Below, in pieces: positions 47,919 to 59,199 of a DNA stretch of 64,000 nucleotides. Each line of letters opens with the position of its first letter. The first letter of the stretch is position 1. Origin of the DNA: Mariannaea sp. PMI_226 (taxonomy: Eukaryota; Ascomycota; Sordariomycetes; Hypocreales; Nectriaceae); the NCBI GenBank assembly GCA_024336345.1, contig JANFOG010000004.1, forward strand, positions 2,046,001-2,110,000. The letters are read 5' to 3'. Under the pieces are notes generated by a model that searched no databases, was not told the origin of the DNA, and saw only the letters and a list, made by a program, of their open reading frames with translations. A program made the translations under genes and the position numbers.

Positions 47919-49095
47919 ATGGCCGCAATGCTCGAATTTCGCACCCAAGGGTTCAATCCCTATGCCGTCAAGTACTCGCCTTACTACGACTCGCGCATCG
48001 CCGTCGCATCCTCCGCCAACTTTGGAATTGTCGGCAACGGTCGGGTATTTGCTCTCGGGCTAACAGCTCAGGGCGTTCAGGTCGAGAAGACGTAGGCACG
48101 ATTGTGTTCAGGTCAAGCGGAGGTCCAAAATCACTAATCTTGTGCTTCTCTATTATAGCTTCGATACGAATGATGCCCTCTACGATTTGGCCTGGTCTGA
48201 GATCAACGAAAACCAGCTTGTAGTTGCTTGCGGAGATGGTTCACTCAAGCTTTTTGACCTCGGCGTCGACGGTTTTCCCGTCATGAATTTCCATGAGCAT
48301 AAGAGAGAGACCTTCTCTGTCTGCTGGAACCCTGTCACCAAGGATACATTCCTCTCCAGCTCATGGGATGGAACAGTCAAGCTTGTAAGTCAATATTCCT
48401 ATTCCGAGCCCAAATACCGAAAACCTAACAGCTATTAGTGGTCTCCTACACGAAGCCATTCCATCAAAACGCTCCCCATTGGGAACTGTACCTATAGCAC
48501 TTCCTTCTGCCCCGCCAACCCCGCTCTCATATCTGCTGTCTCATCCGACTCTCACCTGCGCATATTCGACCTTCGAACGCCATCCTCAGCCAAATATCAT
48601 CTTACTGTCAATATCCCTGTCCATGCACCACCCACCCATCCCAACGCAGCTCTCGGGCCCCCGAGCCAACCCGCCGAAGTACTCACTCATGACTGGAACA
48701 AATACAGAGACACTGTTATTGCTACAGGCGGGGTAGATAGAGTCCTGCGCACCTTCGACATACGAAATCCAGGTGGAGGACCTGTTTCTATCATGCAAGG
48801 CCACGAATACGCTGTTCGCCGACTGGCTTGGAGTCCTCACGCAAGTGATACACTGATCAGCGCAAGTTATGACATGACGGTTCGTCTCTGGAACGATGGA
48901 TCCGCGCAAGCCCAGAATCCTGCCATGGCACCCGGGATAGGCACACAAATGGGCATCATGAACCGGCATACGGAGTTTGTTACTGGCGTGGATTGGTGCT
49001 TGTTTGGTATGGGAGGCTGGGTCGCCTCAGTTGGATGGGATGAGAGGGTTTTGCTCTGGGACGCAAACATGCTCATGGGTCCACGAATGCCCTAA
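47919..49095 (+). CDS. pex7: Peroxin 7, PTS2 receptor (WD40 protein)
   Basis: Three exons: 47919-48091, 48159-48384 and 48439-49095; 351 aa. It is a cytosolic/peroxisomal receptor that binds PTS2-bearing enzymes and, with its co-receptor, delivers them to the peroxisome. The N-terminus MLEFRTQGFNPYAVKYSPYY is highly typical of PEX7. WD repeats follow in order: DTNDALYDLAWSE and GDGSLKLFDL; HKRETFSVCWNP and SWDGTVKLWSP; STSFCPANPALISAVSSDSH; HDWNKYRDTVIATGGVDR; GHEYAVRRLAWSPHASDTL; then HTEFVTGVDWCLFGMGGWVA and DERVLLWDA. A second ATG three codons downstream is possible, but the context of the first (ATCATGGCC) is good. The length matches the family. Confidence 0.95.
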
Positions 49096-49658
49096 CTCTC
49101 TTGAGAGAGATGAGCAATTATCGGTTCTCGGCGTTCGTATCGGAGTTTTTACCACGGTATTTTGGGACGACTCTTACTAGGGACGGCGTTTAGGATAACA
49201 GCCAAACGATTTGACTACAAAAAATCTCTTTTTTTAACCCGAGACAGGCATTGTATGTAAGAGCGATAGAATTACATGTTTGAGATCAATTTCATGTCCT
49301 GCCCCCCAATATCACATGCATGGTTGTCACCACTCATGACAAGAGACAGCTTATGTCACTTATCCCTCAATAAGACACAGAAGCAAGTTGGGTTCAATGA
49401 TTGTTCATAAAGTAGAGTTGTCGTAAACTTTTTCGCCACCCAGACATTAATGTTGCCATCGTACGAATTCAGATACCGTATCCCCTCCCATCCTTTATCT
49501 TACATGTCTATACCATACAAAAATGTGACCAGTATACATACAATCCCACCCCATAAGTAAACTAACAAACATTTCGTAAAAAACACTCATATGCTAATGA
49601 CATCTTTGGAAGTGAAAGTTAACAGCGAGAATTTTTCTTCTCCTTTTGTCCCGTCGCA
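49096..49658. other. Convergent 3' spacer
   Basis: AT-richer spacer between the PEX7 (+) and helicase (-) ends. No feature recognised. Confidence 0.5.
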
Positions 49659-51666
49659 TTAGAAACTGTCTTGGTCATCACGGGGGCGGAATCGACTCCT
49701 GGAACCGCTGCTACGGCCTCGAAAGTCGTCCCGGACGACACCTCGCCGCATGGCGTCAAAGGGGTCCCGGGATTCTTTGTTGAAACGAGACCCTCGGTCA
49801 GAGCGTTCAGGGCGGTCAGAACGATCAGATCGGTCACCACTACGGAAGCGGGACTGTCGCTCATCTGAGATGTTCATTCCTTGAGCACGGCCCAATCCCA
49901 TGAGCTGCACCCACCTCTTGGAGACTGAAGGAGGACTCTCCCAACCCCAGCCATGCAAGGCCCAATCATTGGCATCCTCAGCAACAGCCAGCTTGTCGGC
50001 AGCATTTCCAAACATTGAAGTATAAGTGCTAGCCAGGAGGCTACGAGGCATGACTCCAAATAGTCCCTTCAACTCCTGGTGTGAGGAAGTCGACTCGCCT
50101 GCAACGACATCGATCTCGGCGCTCTCCAAACTGTTGTTCTGCTTGATTGGCAGCCCCTGCAACATACGGCGGGCACTGGAAATGGAGGTATGGGGAATGA
50201 TGAGCCAGCCCTCACCCTCCTTGCCCTGTCGACCAGTTCGGCCAAGACGGTGGATATAAGACTCACGGTCGCGGGGAGTATCGACCTGAATGACGTGGGT
50301 AACATCGGGGAAGTCCATGCCACGGGCTGTAACGTCAGATGAGAACAGAATTCCCTTCTTTGCTGAACGGAACATATCGGCGGCCTTCTGGCGTTGCTGC
50401 TGGCTTAACTTCGACTGCATCACAAAGACAGGAGCGTCATTGGAGTCGCGTCCCCGGGCCCTACGTCGTTCGTATCCCAATTCGCCAGCAAGCTCAACCA
50501 AGGAGGTCGTGTTGAAATACACAATCGCCTTGAAAGGCCTGGCATTATCTTCGGACAGAGACTTGGCAACCTCCCGATCGATAAGCTCAAATAGAGAGGG
50601 GAAAACGTTCGTCCAGGAGCTGACAGGGGTAATATTTTGAGGTACTTTATCGTGAGTGAGCGACTCGGTCTCAGAAATAGTCTGAACAAACTCGAAATCG
50701 TTGGCTCGAACCATGGATCGAGCAAGGCGAATGACGTTATCGGGGATGGTGGCAGAGACGAGCATGGTCTGGCGAACCTTCTCGTCCACGCTAGGCAGGC
50801 ATCGAGTGATTTCGTTGAGCTCCTTCTCGAATCCAACATCAAGCATTCGATCAGCCTCGTCCAAAACAAGAGCCGCCAAGTTGGGGGCATCGATGCCACT
50901 TCGAGGGTCCTGGAGTAAATCGTTCAATCGGCCGGGAGTTGCAACAAGAAGATGGCAGCCTTCTCTTCTGGTCCTGTTTAGCATGGAACGCTTATCTGTA
51001 CCTCCAACCGCGCACTGGACTACGAGGCCAGTGTTCTTGCAAAGACGCCGAGCCTCTACAGCAATCTGTTCTGCAAGTTCACGGGTGGGGGACATCACAA
51101 TGCCGCGAATATCGTCACTGCGGGCTCTTCTCCTGGATTCTCTGTTGGCCAAGCTTGGATCCTCAACAAGCATCCTCTGGAGAAGTGGGAGCAGGAAAGC
51201 GAGCGTCTTGCCAGTACCGGTCTTGGCCTGGGCAACACTGGGCTGGGTCAGATATGGAATCAGAATTGAGACACCGTTGTGACACTTACATGTCAGTTCC
51301 TTTGAGAGCGGGCTTGATGGTCTTGGCCTGGACAGGTGTCATAGAGTCATAGCCAAAACCGGATGTGATACCGGAAAGAAGGTTGGGGTGAACCCCCTCT
51401 AGGTCGGAAAACTTTGCGGTCTCATTCTTAGGCGCGGCCGCGGGCGTATCAGCGGCTGATTCTTCGACTTGGTTGGCGGTAGCTTCGCTAACTTCGCTGC
51501 TGTAGGCTCGGATTGATGCAATTCGGCCCAGGGGCTTGATTGAGGACAGAACGGGAGCGATTCGACGGTTGACGATGGGCAAGGTCGATCTGGTCTGAGA
51601 GAGGATGGTAGCCGAAGTGGCGGACCTAGCCGAAGAGGCACAGCGACGAAGGCTGTTTCTGAACAT
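49659..51666 (-). CDS. mss116: Mitochondrial DEAD-box RNA helicase, MSS116-like
   Basis: Two exons, 51666-51290 and 51237-49659; 651 aa. The first 65 residues are rich in Arg/Ser/Ala with few acids (MFRNSLRRCASSARSATSAT), a clear mitochondrial presequence. The Q motif region is GFGYDSMTPVQAKTIKPAL. Motif I is AKTGTGKT (about 130-137), Ia SPTRELAEQ, motif II DEAD (252-255), motif III SAT (287-289), and motif VI HRLGRTGRQG. After the helicase core come an MSS116-type C-terminal extension and an Arg/Ser/Asp-rich tail (RSDRSDRPERSDRGSRF), likely for RNA contact. Yeast Mss116 is an ATP-dependent chaperone for mitochondrial intron splicing and translation. The start at 51666 was chosen because the reading upstream in this frame has no targeting character. 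Confidence 0.94.
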
Positions 51667-52213
51667 TTCGAATGGCGGCGACCGACGGATTAGGTCGCAA
51701 ACAATTAATAGAATACACAACCGAAAATGAAACCCCAAATAGCAATGCCTTGATAGGAAAGAAAAAGTCGTCAAACCGCGTCGCAAATTTGGAGATGGGG
51801 TGGAGTATGGATTTTTTTTCCTTATCTTAGCCCGCCTCTGGAGTGGAGCCGATTATCGCCGACCCGTTGATCACGTGGGTCTCCGGTCTCCATCTGAAAC
51901 TAGCGGCACCTCAGCGACCCTCTGCGGCTCTGGCTTGGATATGTTAATATCTTCATAGCCCGGTTGCGTTTGTCAATTATTGGCAATTATGTATGTAATG
52001 CAATTCTTCAACGTCTATTTATGACTTCGGGTGCCTACGGGGACAGCTTCCAGTTAAATTGCATGCTAATAAAGGGAATGTCTCGTCAATTCATTTACCG
52101 TAACTGTCTATATATAATAAACCGAATCTATAATAAACATATTTTCCTGTCTATGTCTTTGCCCACATTTGTAATTTCCATACTAAACCAGATTTACCTT
52201 ATCAATGTCGCCA
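51667..52213. other. Intergenic region upstream of the helicase
   Basis: Promoter of the helicase plus the 3' end of the next gene. AT-rich, no other feature. Confidence 0.5.
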
Positions 52214-53298
52214 TCAACGCATATAAGTATTCCCATGCCTAACACTGTCGCCCCTGGAGCTCACAATAGAAAGACCCTCACCAACGCCATCCGAGATGCC
52301 TTGGGCAAGTCCATCAACAGTCCATACCAATGCTCCAGTCAGTGCCTGACCAACTTTGCCGTCGTTCATTTGGTACATGGACTCCGTCAATGAGGCGCTC
52401 TGTTTGCCGATGGAATTCACAAATTCCATGCCATGGCTGACAACCGTCTCGGACAGCTTATATTTTCGCTCCATTCGTGCAGCATATTTGAGTAAATACA
52501 TTAAATATGGCATTAGAAAGCTCCAGAGGAAAATCATATTGACAACAGTCGTTTGCACACTCCGGTGAAGAATAGACCGAGGTTGAGAGTGGCGAGAGGC
52601 GCGTGAGAAGCGCCCAGCCGAAGATCCAGCTCCGGGCAGCGTCGTGGAATGATGTTGGGTGACCCCTTTAGGTAGAACAGACTCGATCCGTCTCAGCTCG
52701 CAAGCGTCAAGGTCTTGCGGGAGAGCCTTGAGGAGGTAAGTTAGGCCATCAATATAAGCTTTGCGTTCGAACATGATATCATCGTCTACTACGGCCGGTT
52801 TGCCTCTGTCAATAGAAATGCTCAATAGGCTAGCACCTATCATGGGGTCAGCTTGTCGGCATACTTCGTTGACTCATAACTGCTTATTCTCATACCTTGT
52901 CTGGCAACTGGCCAATGGATACCAGAAGCAGCCCTAACCTGCTGGTCGTCTCTAAGCTCCGAGCAGAGGACTCTACTCATCGGTCGAGGGGCCAGAGCCT
53001 TAGAATTCAGTTCGGGTTGGATATCATCTTGATCTAATATCTCGGTGACAAGCGGCTCCTCATCCAAGGCAGGCTCTGCATCTTCCAAAAGTGACCTCGG
53101 TTCTGATTCTGAAATCAGGATGCCCTGGCGTAAGGAATGAAGACTAATGCTGCGACGAAGAAATTGGATAGGCTTGATGCCAGATTGGAAGGATACAGGA
53201 AGCATGGCAACAACGCTTGAAATGCCGCTCTCGGTAATGTGGTGGGCGGCCTTGATCTCGTCGAAGCTCTTGAAGTAAGAGGTGCGATTGAATGACAT
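52214..53298 (-). CDS. Unrecognised protein with one C-terminal transmembrane segment
   Basis: Two exons, 53298-52896 and 52836-52214; 341 aa. The join is phase 1 (RQ, then GASLLSISIDRG). The start ATG at 53298 opens MSFNRTSYFKSFDEIKAAHH; the frame continues upstream, but that part is compositionally odd (a Thr and Ile-Ala run) and non-coding in appearance. The first half is acidic and hydrophilic (SLLEDAEPALDEEPLVTEIL). The middle has IMFERKAYIDGLTYLLKALP, which could be helical. One strong hydrophobic segment (VVNMIFLWSFLMPYLMYLLK) lies at about residues 233-252, followed by a basic patch (YAARMERKYK) and a Gly-rich tail. I do not recognise the family. It may be a single-pass organelle or ER membrane protein; the basic flank after the TM suggests orientation only weakly. 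Confidence 0.75.
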
Positions 53299-54722
53299 GG
53301 GGACGTGCGATAGGTGTTGGTGGAGAAGAATAAAATGGCAAATAAGTCCTGCTAAGAGACCTATGCTCAATTCATCATGTGAAAGGTGAAAGGTGAGAGA
53401 TGAGAAGTGAGAGGCGTGTATGACAGAGGGGATAAGAAGCCTGCCAAATGAAAGCCAATTAATGGCAATGGCAATGGCAATAGTGGTAGTGGTGGTCGTG
53501 ATGATCAAATCTTTGGAGGATACCCAAGACGCAAACCCACGCAGGAGAAAGAAAAGCTCCCAAGGCCAGCTGACGAGCAAGATAAGCGATGCTGACTAGA
53601 GAGAGATAGGGAAGAGAAGCGGGAAGAGGAGGGAGGGGATAGGAAGCAAAGAAAAAAGAGAGAAAAAAGGAAGAAAATAGAGAGAGAGAAGCCCACCCTA
53701 CCCAGCAAAAGGATGCAAGGTACCTAGTTATCTGCTAATAATTGGTCCGTATTCCGCAATTCCCCATCAATCAATGCTTAATAGCCTTTCCGACTGAACA
53801 GGGTCTGGTGGGATTGACATGTGAAAGCCGCCAACAAAGAAATTTGTTGGCGACAACAACAATAAGCATTTACAGTAGGTACCTAGCCAAGGTAGGTTTA
53901 GGTTACGTTAGGTACAGATTACAGGGCATCTCGATCACTAAGATAGGTATACTGTAAGGCATAGAAGGTACCTAGATTAAGCACCCGTTAGAACTAGCAC
54001 TCCACCACTATGTCAAAGCTCTTCTGTAAGCTAGGTACCTACCTACCTGCCTAAGTAACCTACCTGTACCTAACCATGAAATACTAACTGTACAATATCT
54101 CTCACCTCGCGTATCGTACCTTGGGTATTCCCTGCCTGGCTGCCTATTGACGTTATCATCAGAGAACCAGAAAGCCTCTTCGTGCCTCCAATGAGCTCAC
54201 AATGTGTGGAGAACAAGGAAGCAACACTTCTGCAGCATTTCTGCAGTCCAAGCCGGAAAACCACTCATTCATTATCGCCACCACTCCCAAGGTGAGGCAC
54301 GTAGTAATTAAGTCCGTGCTGTACCAACGCGCAACGCTACCTCCACTCCACGTCGTACCTGATGGACATGTCAATTGGAAGTCATGACAGAAATCACACG
54401 TTATCTCTGTTGAGAGTATTTCCAAGGCGCCCATTTATGATCAACAAAAAAACCCAAGAGTTTCATTCCGTTCCTAATAAACACTTGGCGGTGTCACTGT
54501 TCCCTCGCCTGTACGCCAAACAAAAACAATACCCGTCTACATGTGCAAACCTCAACCTCTTTAACCAAGTACCGATGCAATTTGTCTTCTCGCTCGCCGT
54601 CCCAAACCCCGAAAAGAAATAGAAGAGGAAAAAAAGAAAGAGAGAAATTAAACCCTTCTCCCTGATCCCGTATTTTTGTCACCATTCCACCTTACACCCA
54701 AACAGAATGTCTTCGCTTCGCA
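53299..54722. other. Intergenic region of 1.4 kb
   Basis: Promoter of the unknown TM protein and downstream region of INCENP. Strong purine bias at about 53600-53695, a GGCAAT run near 53460-53480, and a cluster of ACCTA/TAGGT motifs at 53875-54075. No gene supported. Confidence 0.5.
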
Positions 54723-57700
54723 TTATATCACGTCCCGACTCAGTTCGTAGGTCCATCCTCCATCCCGTCTCATCTTATCACGAGCCGCCAAATCCTTTCG
54801 GATATCCTCCTCGGTCAAACGATCCGCCCCGCTCCAGTTCGCACTCGAGGTGCGCTTGCGGAACTTGCGCCCCTTATCCATGTACTTGCTGAAGACCTCG
54901 TCCATGTTCAATGGTGCTGGGGGGCCGAAGATCGGGGCAGGATCCATCAGTTCCTGTCGCATGAGAGCTCGGCGAAGATCGGGTGAATCGGCCCAAGCAG
55001 CGACCATGCTACGGCCCTCATAGTCGTCTTCGTCTTCGTCATCAGTCTGGATCTCGGGCAGTTCAATAGATTCGCCATTCTGAAACCTCGGTGACGACCG
55101 AATAGCCGATTTCGCCACTGACTTCACGGCGCTCATGGCACTCATAGCACCAGGCCGAGCAGGTGTCTTGTACGATTGGCCATGAGGAGTGGGATTCGGC
55201 GCAAATGGGATAGCACCCTTTGATATCTGTGCCATATCTAAGGGATGTGCCGCCTTCGTCTGATTCGTGTGTTGAGTGGCAACAGTAGCTTTGAATAGGT
55301 CACGCGTCGCACTCTGAGGAACATTAGAGTACCCGGCATTTTGGAAGATGGATTTGGCCTGCAGATCCTATACTTTGTTAATTTCCAAGTCCAATCAGAT
55401 TATACATGAAAGGGCATTTACCTTCTTAAAGCCAGCCGAGGGGCGAACGGGAGGGCCTTTGATATTGGGTGGATTCTCCATGTCCAACTCATCAGCAAAG
55501 TCATCGCTTGTTCGGCGGCGCTTTGCATCCTTGGCTTGATAATGAGGCCCACCATATGAGGGAGCCATTCGGGCTGGGCCAGTCTCGTTGCTGTCCTGGC
55601 CCAGTGGTCGCTTGCCAGCAGCCTTCGAGGCAGTGGACAGGACAGCATTCACGGGCCGTCCTTCTTCCTGGAACTTAAAAACACCAGAGTTCATACGGGA
55701 TGGTGGTCGGGCGGGGGCCTCATCTCGCTGGAAAGTGCTGGGTTTGTCTTGCACAAGGCTATCGACGGGACCATTTGGCTGCGATCGCACAGCTGGGGGT
55801 GGCGCTCGAGTCTGCTTGGCCTTGTCGATGGCAGCTTGCCTCTGGCTGTTCTTCTTTGCTTCAGCCAGCTCTCGCTCCTTTTGCTCCTTTTGTTTCTGCC
55901 GTTCAGCCTCTTGCCGTCGCTGTTGCTCCTGTTTTTTCTGCTCTTCTTGTGCCGCAGCTCTCTTCTTTTCAAATTCAGCCTTGGCCTCACGTCGTCTCTG
56001 CGCCTCCCGCTCCTCCTGCTCCTTCTTCTTCGCCGCCAACTCCAATGCTTTAGGGCGGCCGGTAGATGAAACCGATGTCTTGAGACTCTGCATCGAGGTC
56101 TTTGGTTGAAGCGTTGCTTTACTAGCCTTGCTTGCCAGTTGCTGCTGGGATTGAATGCTAGTATCCTGGAAGCTAGATGACATGCCGCTGGCTGAAGGGT
56201 AGAACTGAGAGTGCTGAGAACCCGTGTTGACCCTGATGACCGTAGGAGTCGGCTTTGCTTTTGCCTGTACTTCCTTTCCAGGCTTGACCGGTCTCCTGAT
56301 CTCTTTGCGGGGAACACTGTAGCCAGGTCCAACAGAACGGCTGACCGAGGGTGGCGGGTTCGTAGCAGGAGCATCAACCATGTCAGCATCTTGGTCGGCT
56401 GCCTTAGACGAAGCCTGCTGTTGAGTCTTTGCCTTACGGGGGCTAGTTCTAGTAGGTTTTGGTGTCTCCTTGGACGCAAGGTTCTCATTCTCCTTCTTCG
56501 AAGCAACCTGCTTTTCCATCGCTGCAATCCTTTCCTGCTCTTTGCTGAAAACTCGAACCTTTTCCCTTTCCTTCTCTCGGGCCTTCTCAAGCTTTTCTGC
56601 CTGTTCAGCCTGGAGCAATGCTTCCTTTTCGCGACGCTTCAGTTCCTTCTCACGCTCAATCGAGCCACGAGTACGCTTTGCAACCGCTCGAGTCGGGCTG
56701 GCATCTCGCTGGGCGACAGGGCTATCCAACTCCATCCGTTGAGACTCTACATTTGTCTTCTGGGTAAGAGACTCTGCTGATACGGAAGGATACATCGCCA
56801 GGCGAGTTACAGAAGGAGATAACATGGACGATTTTCCCTCAGCACTGATCGCAGCACTACTGGCGAGAAGGCCCTTGGAACCCTTGAAAATGGAAGATAA
56901 CTTATTCTTCACTTGCTTCAATGGACTGTCTCGGATGGTTCGTGATGGTGATTTCAATGGTGACTGTGGAACTTCCTTGGCAGCCAGAGAGGGGTTCGAG
57001 ACCGAAGCCGTCTTCTTCAGTGGGCTGCCGTCCAGTTGTTGTGATGAGAGAGTGGGAAGGACGGATACAGATGCTGCTTTACCGTGTGCGAAAGGGCTAG
57101 GTCGTTGCACGGTACTCATCGGCCTCTGAGGAGATCGTGCCTCCTCTTCAACGCTGGTTCGGGAATCTGCGGGCAAGACTTTGCTATACAGAGACTCCAT
57201 ACCATCCGCAGACTTGCCCTTCGGCAGAGGCGGCCTTTGTGGCAAAGAAGGCTCAACAGGAGGTGGATCGATCCAGTCATCGTCATCATCCTCAGGGAAA
57301 GCCCCAGGAGTTGTCGTAGTCGGCTCCGGTTTCTTGGGGGATGGTGACTTTGAATCTTGAGCCGCGTAAGAGGCGTTGGTGGGTTGTTGATGAGAGGTAA
57401 GACTGTGGAGTGATTTAGAAGGTCGATTGCCATTTGGCTGTGATTTTCCAAGCATGTTGATTCGATCCTGTAGACTCTGGGTGTACGTTTTGTTGTGTTT
57501 CATAGCGACATCGTGACCACCTTGAGCATCTTGGGCGGGAATGACGGGGAAGTCATCGACATCAACATCCATTTCATCTTCTTGGCCTTCTTCACTCGCA
57601 GCATCCTGTTTAGCATAATTTCCAAGACTCTTCCCCCCAGTATGTCTGTTGTAATAGCTCGTCCTATGGTGGTCAAGATGGCTAGTCCGGGACACTCTCG

Positions 57701-58762
57701 ATTTTCCGGCGGTCAATGGCTCCCTCGCGGGTAGCGAGGCAAAGTTGAGACTGCTCTTTCTCATGACCGAGCGGATTGGACTTGAGCCATCGGACGCAAA
57801 CTGAGCACCATCTGGTGACATTATATCAGCTTGGGTCTCAAAATGCTCTTCGGCGTTCGTTTCCAGCTGGGTCTTGACTGGGGACGGGGGGCGCTCAGGA
57901 GTGTGCCGAGATACAGGGCTGGTGGCCACGTTCTCAGGGCTTTGACTGTGCTCATCTGTTTCTATTTGGGGTGAGTGAATTGTTTCGCTTGGGGCAGGTA
58001 AGACGCGTGTCGTCTGGTCCTCTTTGGCCGTCCGGAAGGTCTTGTCAGGTGAGTCCATAGGAATATTTCGAGTTGGGCTCTGCTTAGAAAGAGCCGGGGT
58101 TGGTGACTTGATTGCCTCATCAAGCTGAGAGATATCGTCTCCTCCCACGAGGTCAACATCCACGGCGCCAATATCTTGGCTTCCATAGTAGCCAGAATCC
58201 TGTGTTGCTGGCTGGGTCGGGTTCGGCTTTGGTGAAAAGACGATCCGTCGAGGGGAAGCGGCTTTGACAGGGCTAGGTGATCCTGGGGCCACTCGGGAAG
58301 CTTGTGTCTTGCTGAGTTGCTGAGCGAATCGATTTGCAGTACTGCTGGGCGTAGCGCCGAAAACATCAGAGAGAGGCTAGAGACGGTCAGTAACAAAACG
58401 TCGACTCGCGTGTAATTCCTGAGCTTACTACCCGAGGCTCTGGAAGCTGTGCCTTCCGAATGGTACGCGGTGTCTTCCCGCGTAGCTTGCCTGGCGTTTT
58501 GAAAGTCTCGGCAAAGTTCCTGTGAAAACACATCAGTACTGAGGGTGTCCCGACCTGGTGGTATCATAACAAATCAATCGACGTACACCTCGTTTTCGTT
58601 GAATATTCCTGCCATGTGCTCATTAAGCCAATCGAACTCATTCTGTGCAGAGTATGTGAACTCTTCAACCTCCGAGTTGGTGATCTGCAGGGCAGAGGCG
58701 CGTTCTTCAGCGATCCAAGCCGACGAACCGACTTGGAGACGCGGTCCTCGCATAGACGCCAT
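54723..58762 (-). CDS. sli15: Inner centromere protein (INCENP/Sli15), chromosomal passenger complex
   Basis: Four exons: 58762-58587, 58519-58429, 58376-55422 and 55367-54723; 1288 aa. It scaffolds the chromosomal passenger complex and activates Aurora/Ipl1 kinase at centromeres and the spindle. The N-terminal 60 residues (EFTYSAQNEFDWLNEHMAGIF) fit the helical part that binds Survivin and Borealin homologues. The large exon 3 is Ser/Pro-rich with many S/T-P sites, likely CDK targets. It is followed by a long Lys/Glu/Arg coiled coil of the single-alpha-helix kind (REKELKRREKEALLQAEQAE and QRRREAKAEFEKKRAAAQEE). The IN-box at about 1175-1254 holds SMVAAWADSPDLRRAL, then PLNMDEVF, and ends in FRKRTSSANWSG with the TSS phosphosite motif (about 1247-1249). 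At the exon 2 end the donor could be GTAGTA or, three bases later, GTAAGC; both keep the frame. Confidence 0.95.
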
Positions 58763-59199
58763 GGTGGTGCTGAAGTTGATTGGATGAGCACACTTTCAAA
58801 GGTGGTCGAAGGTCGCGATGATGGTGACTTCTAGGTCATAAAGTCATCGGGGTTCATGTGTGGTGATACAATCGTCATGCGCGGGAAGCTTGAAGATTTG
58901 TGTTGAGTAGGTTGATAACATGGAGAGCTTTGGGAAGCGATGGGTGGCTCGCATTCCGACAGCAATGTTTTGATTTGGTCCAAAATAGGTTAGCGCATAT
59001 CGGGAAGGGGGAAGATGCCCTCGCTTCGTGTTCACGTCACCGGCCGTGCTGGCGGTATGAGCTGGACACGTGCCGATAAGAGCTTATCAGCTGGGAACCC
59101 CCCATTTGTTTACTTTCGAGTCGCGTTTCATCGAAGCTGCTGCTCAGCGACCAAACAAAGCATCCGCATTCACGTCGTGCCCATCAGGCTTTGACCAAA
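58763..59199. promoter_or_regulatory. Shared divergent promoter of INCENP and SMC2
   Basis: 437 bp between the start codons of two chromosome-segregation genes facing away from each other. It probably contains both core promoters. I see no MCB-type ACGCGT in it. Confidence 0.6.

Noticed and set aside
55691..56590. 299-codon minus frame inside INCENP in another phase
   Set aside because: Arg-rich shadow of the INCENP coiled-coil coding sequence.
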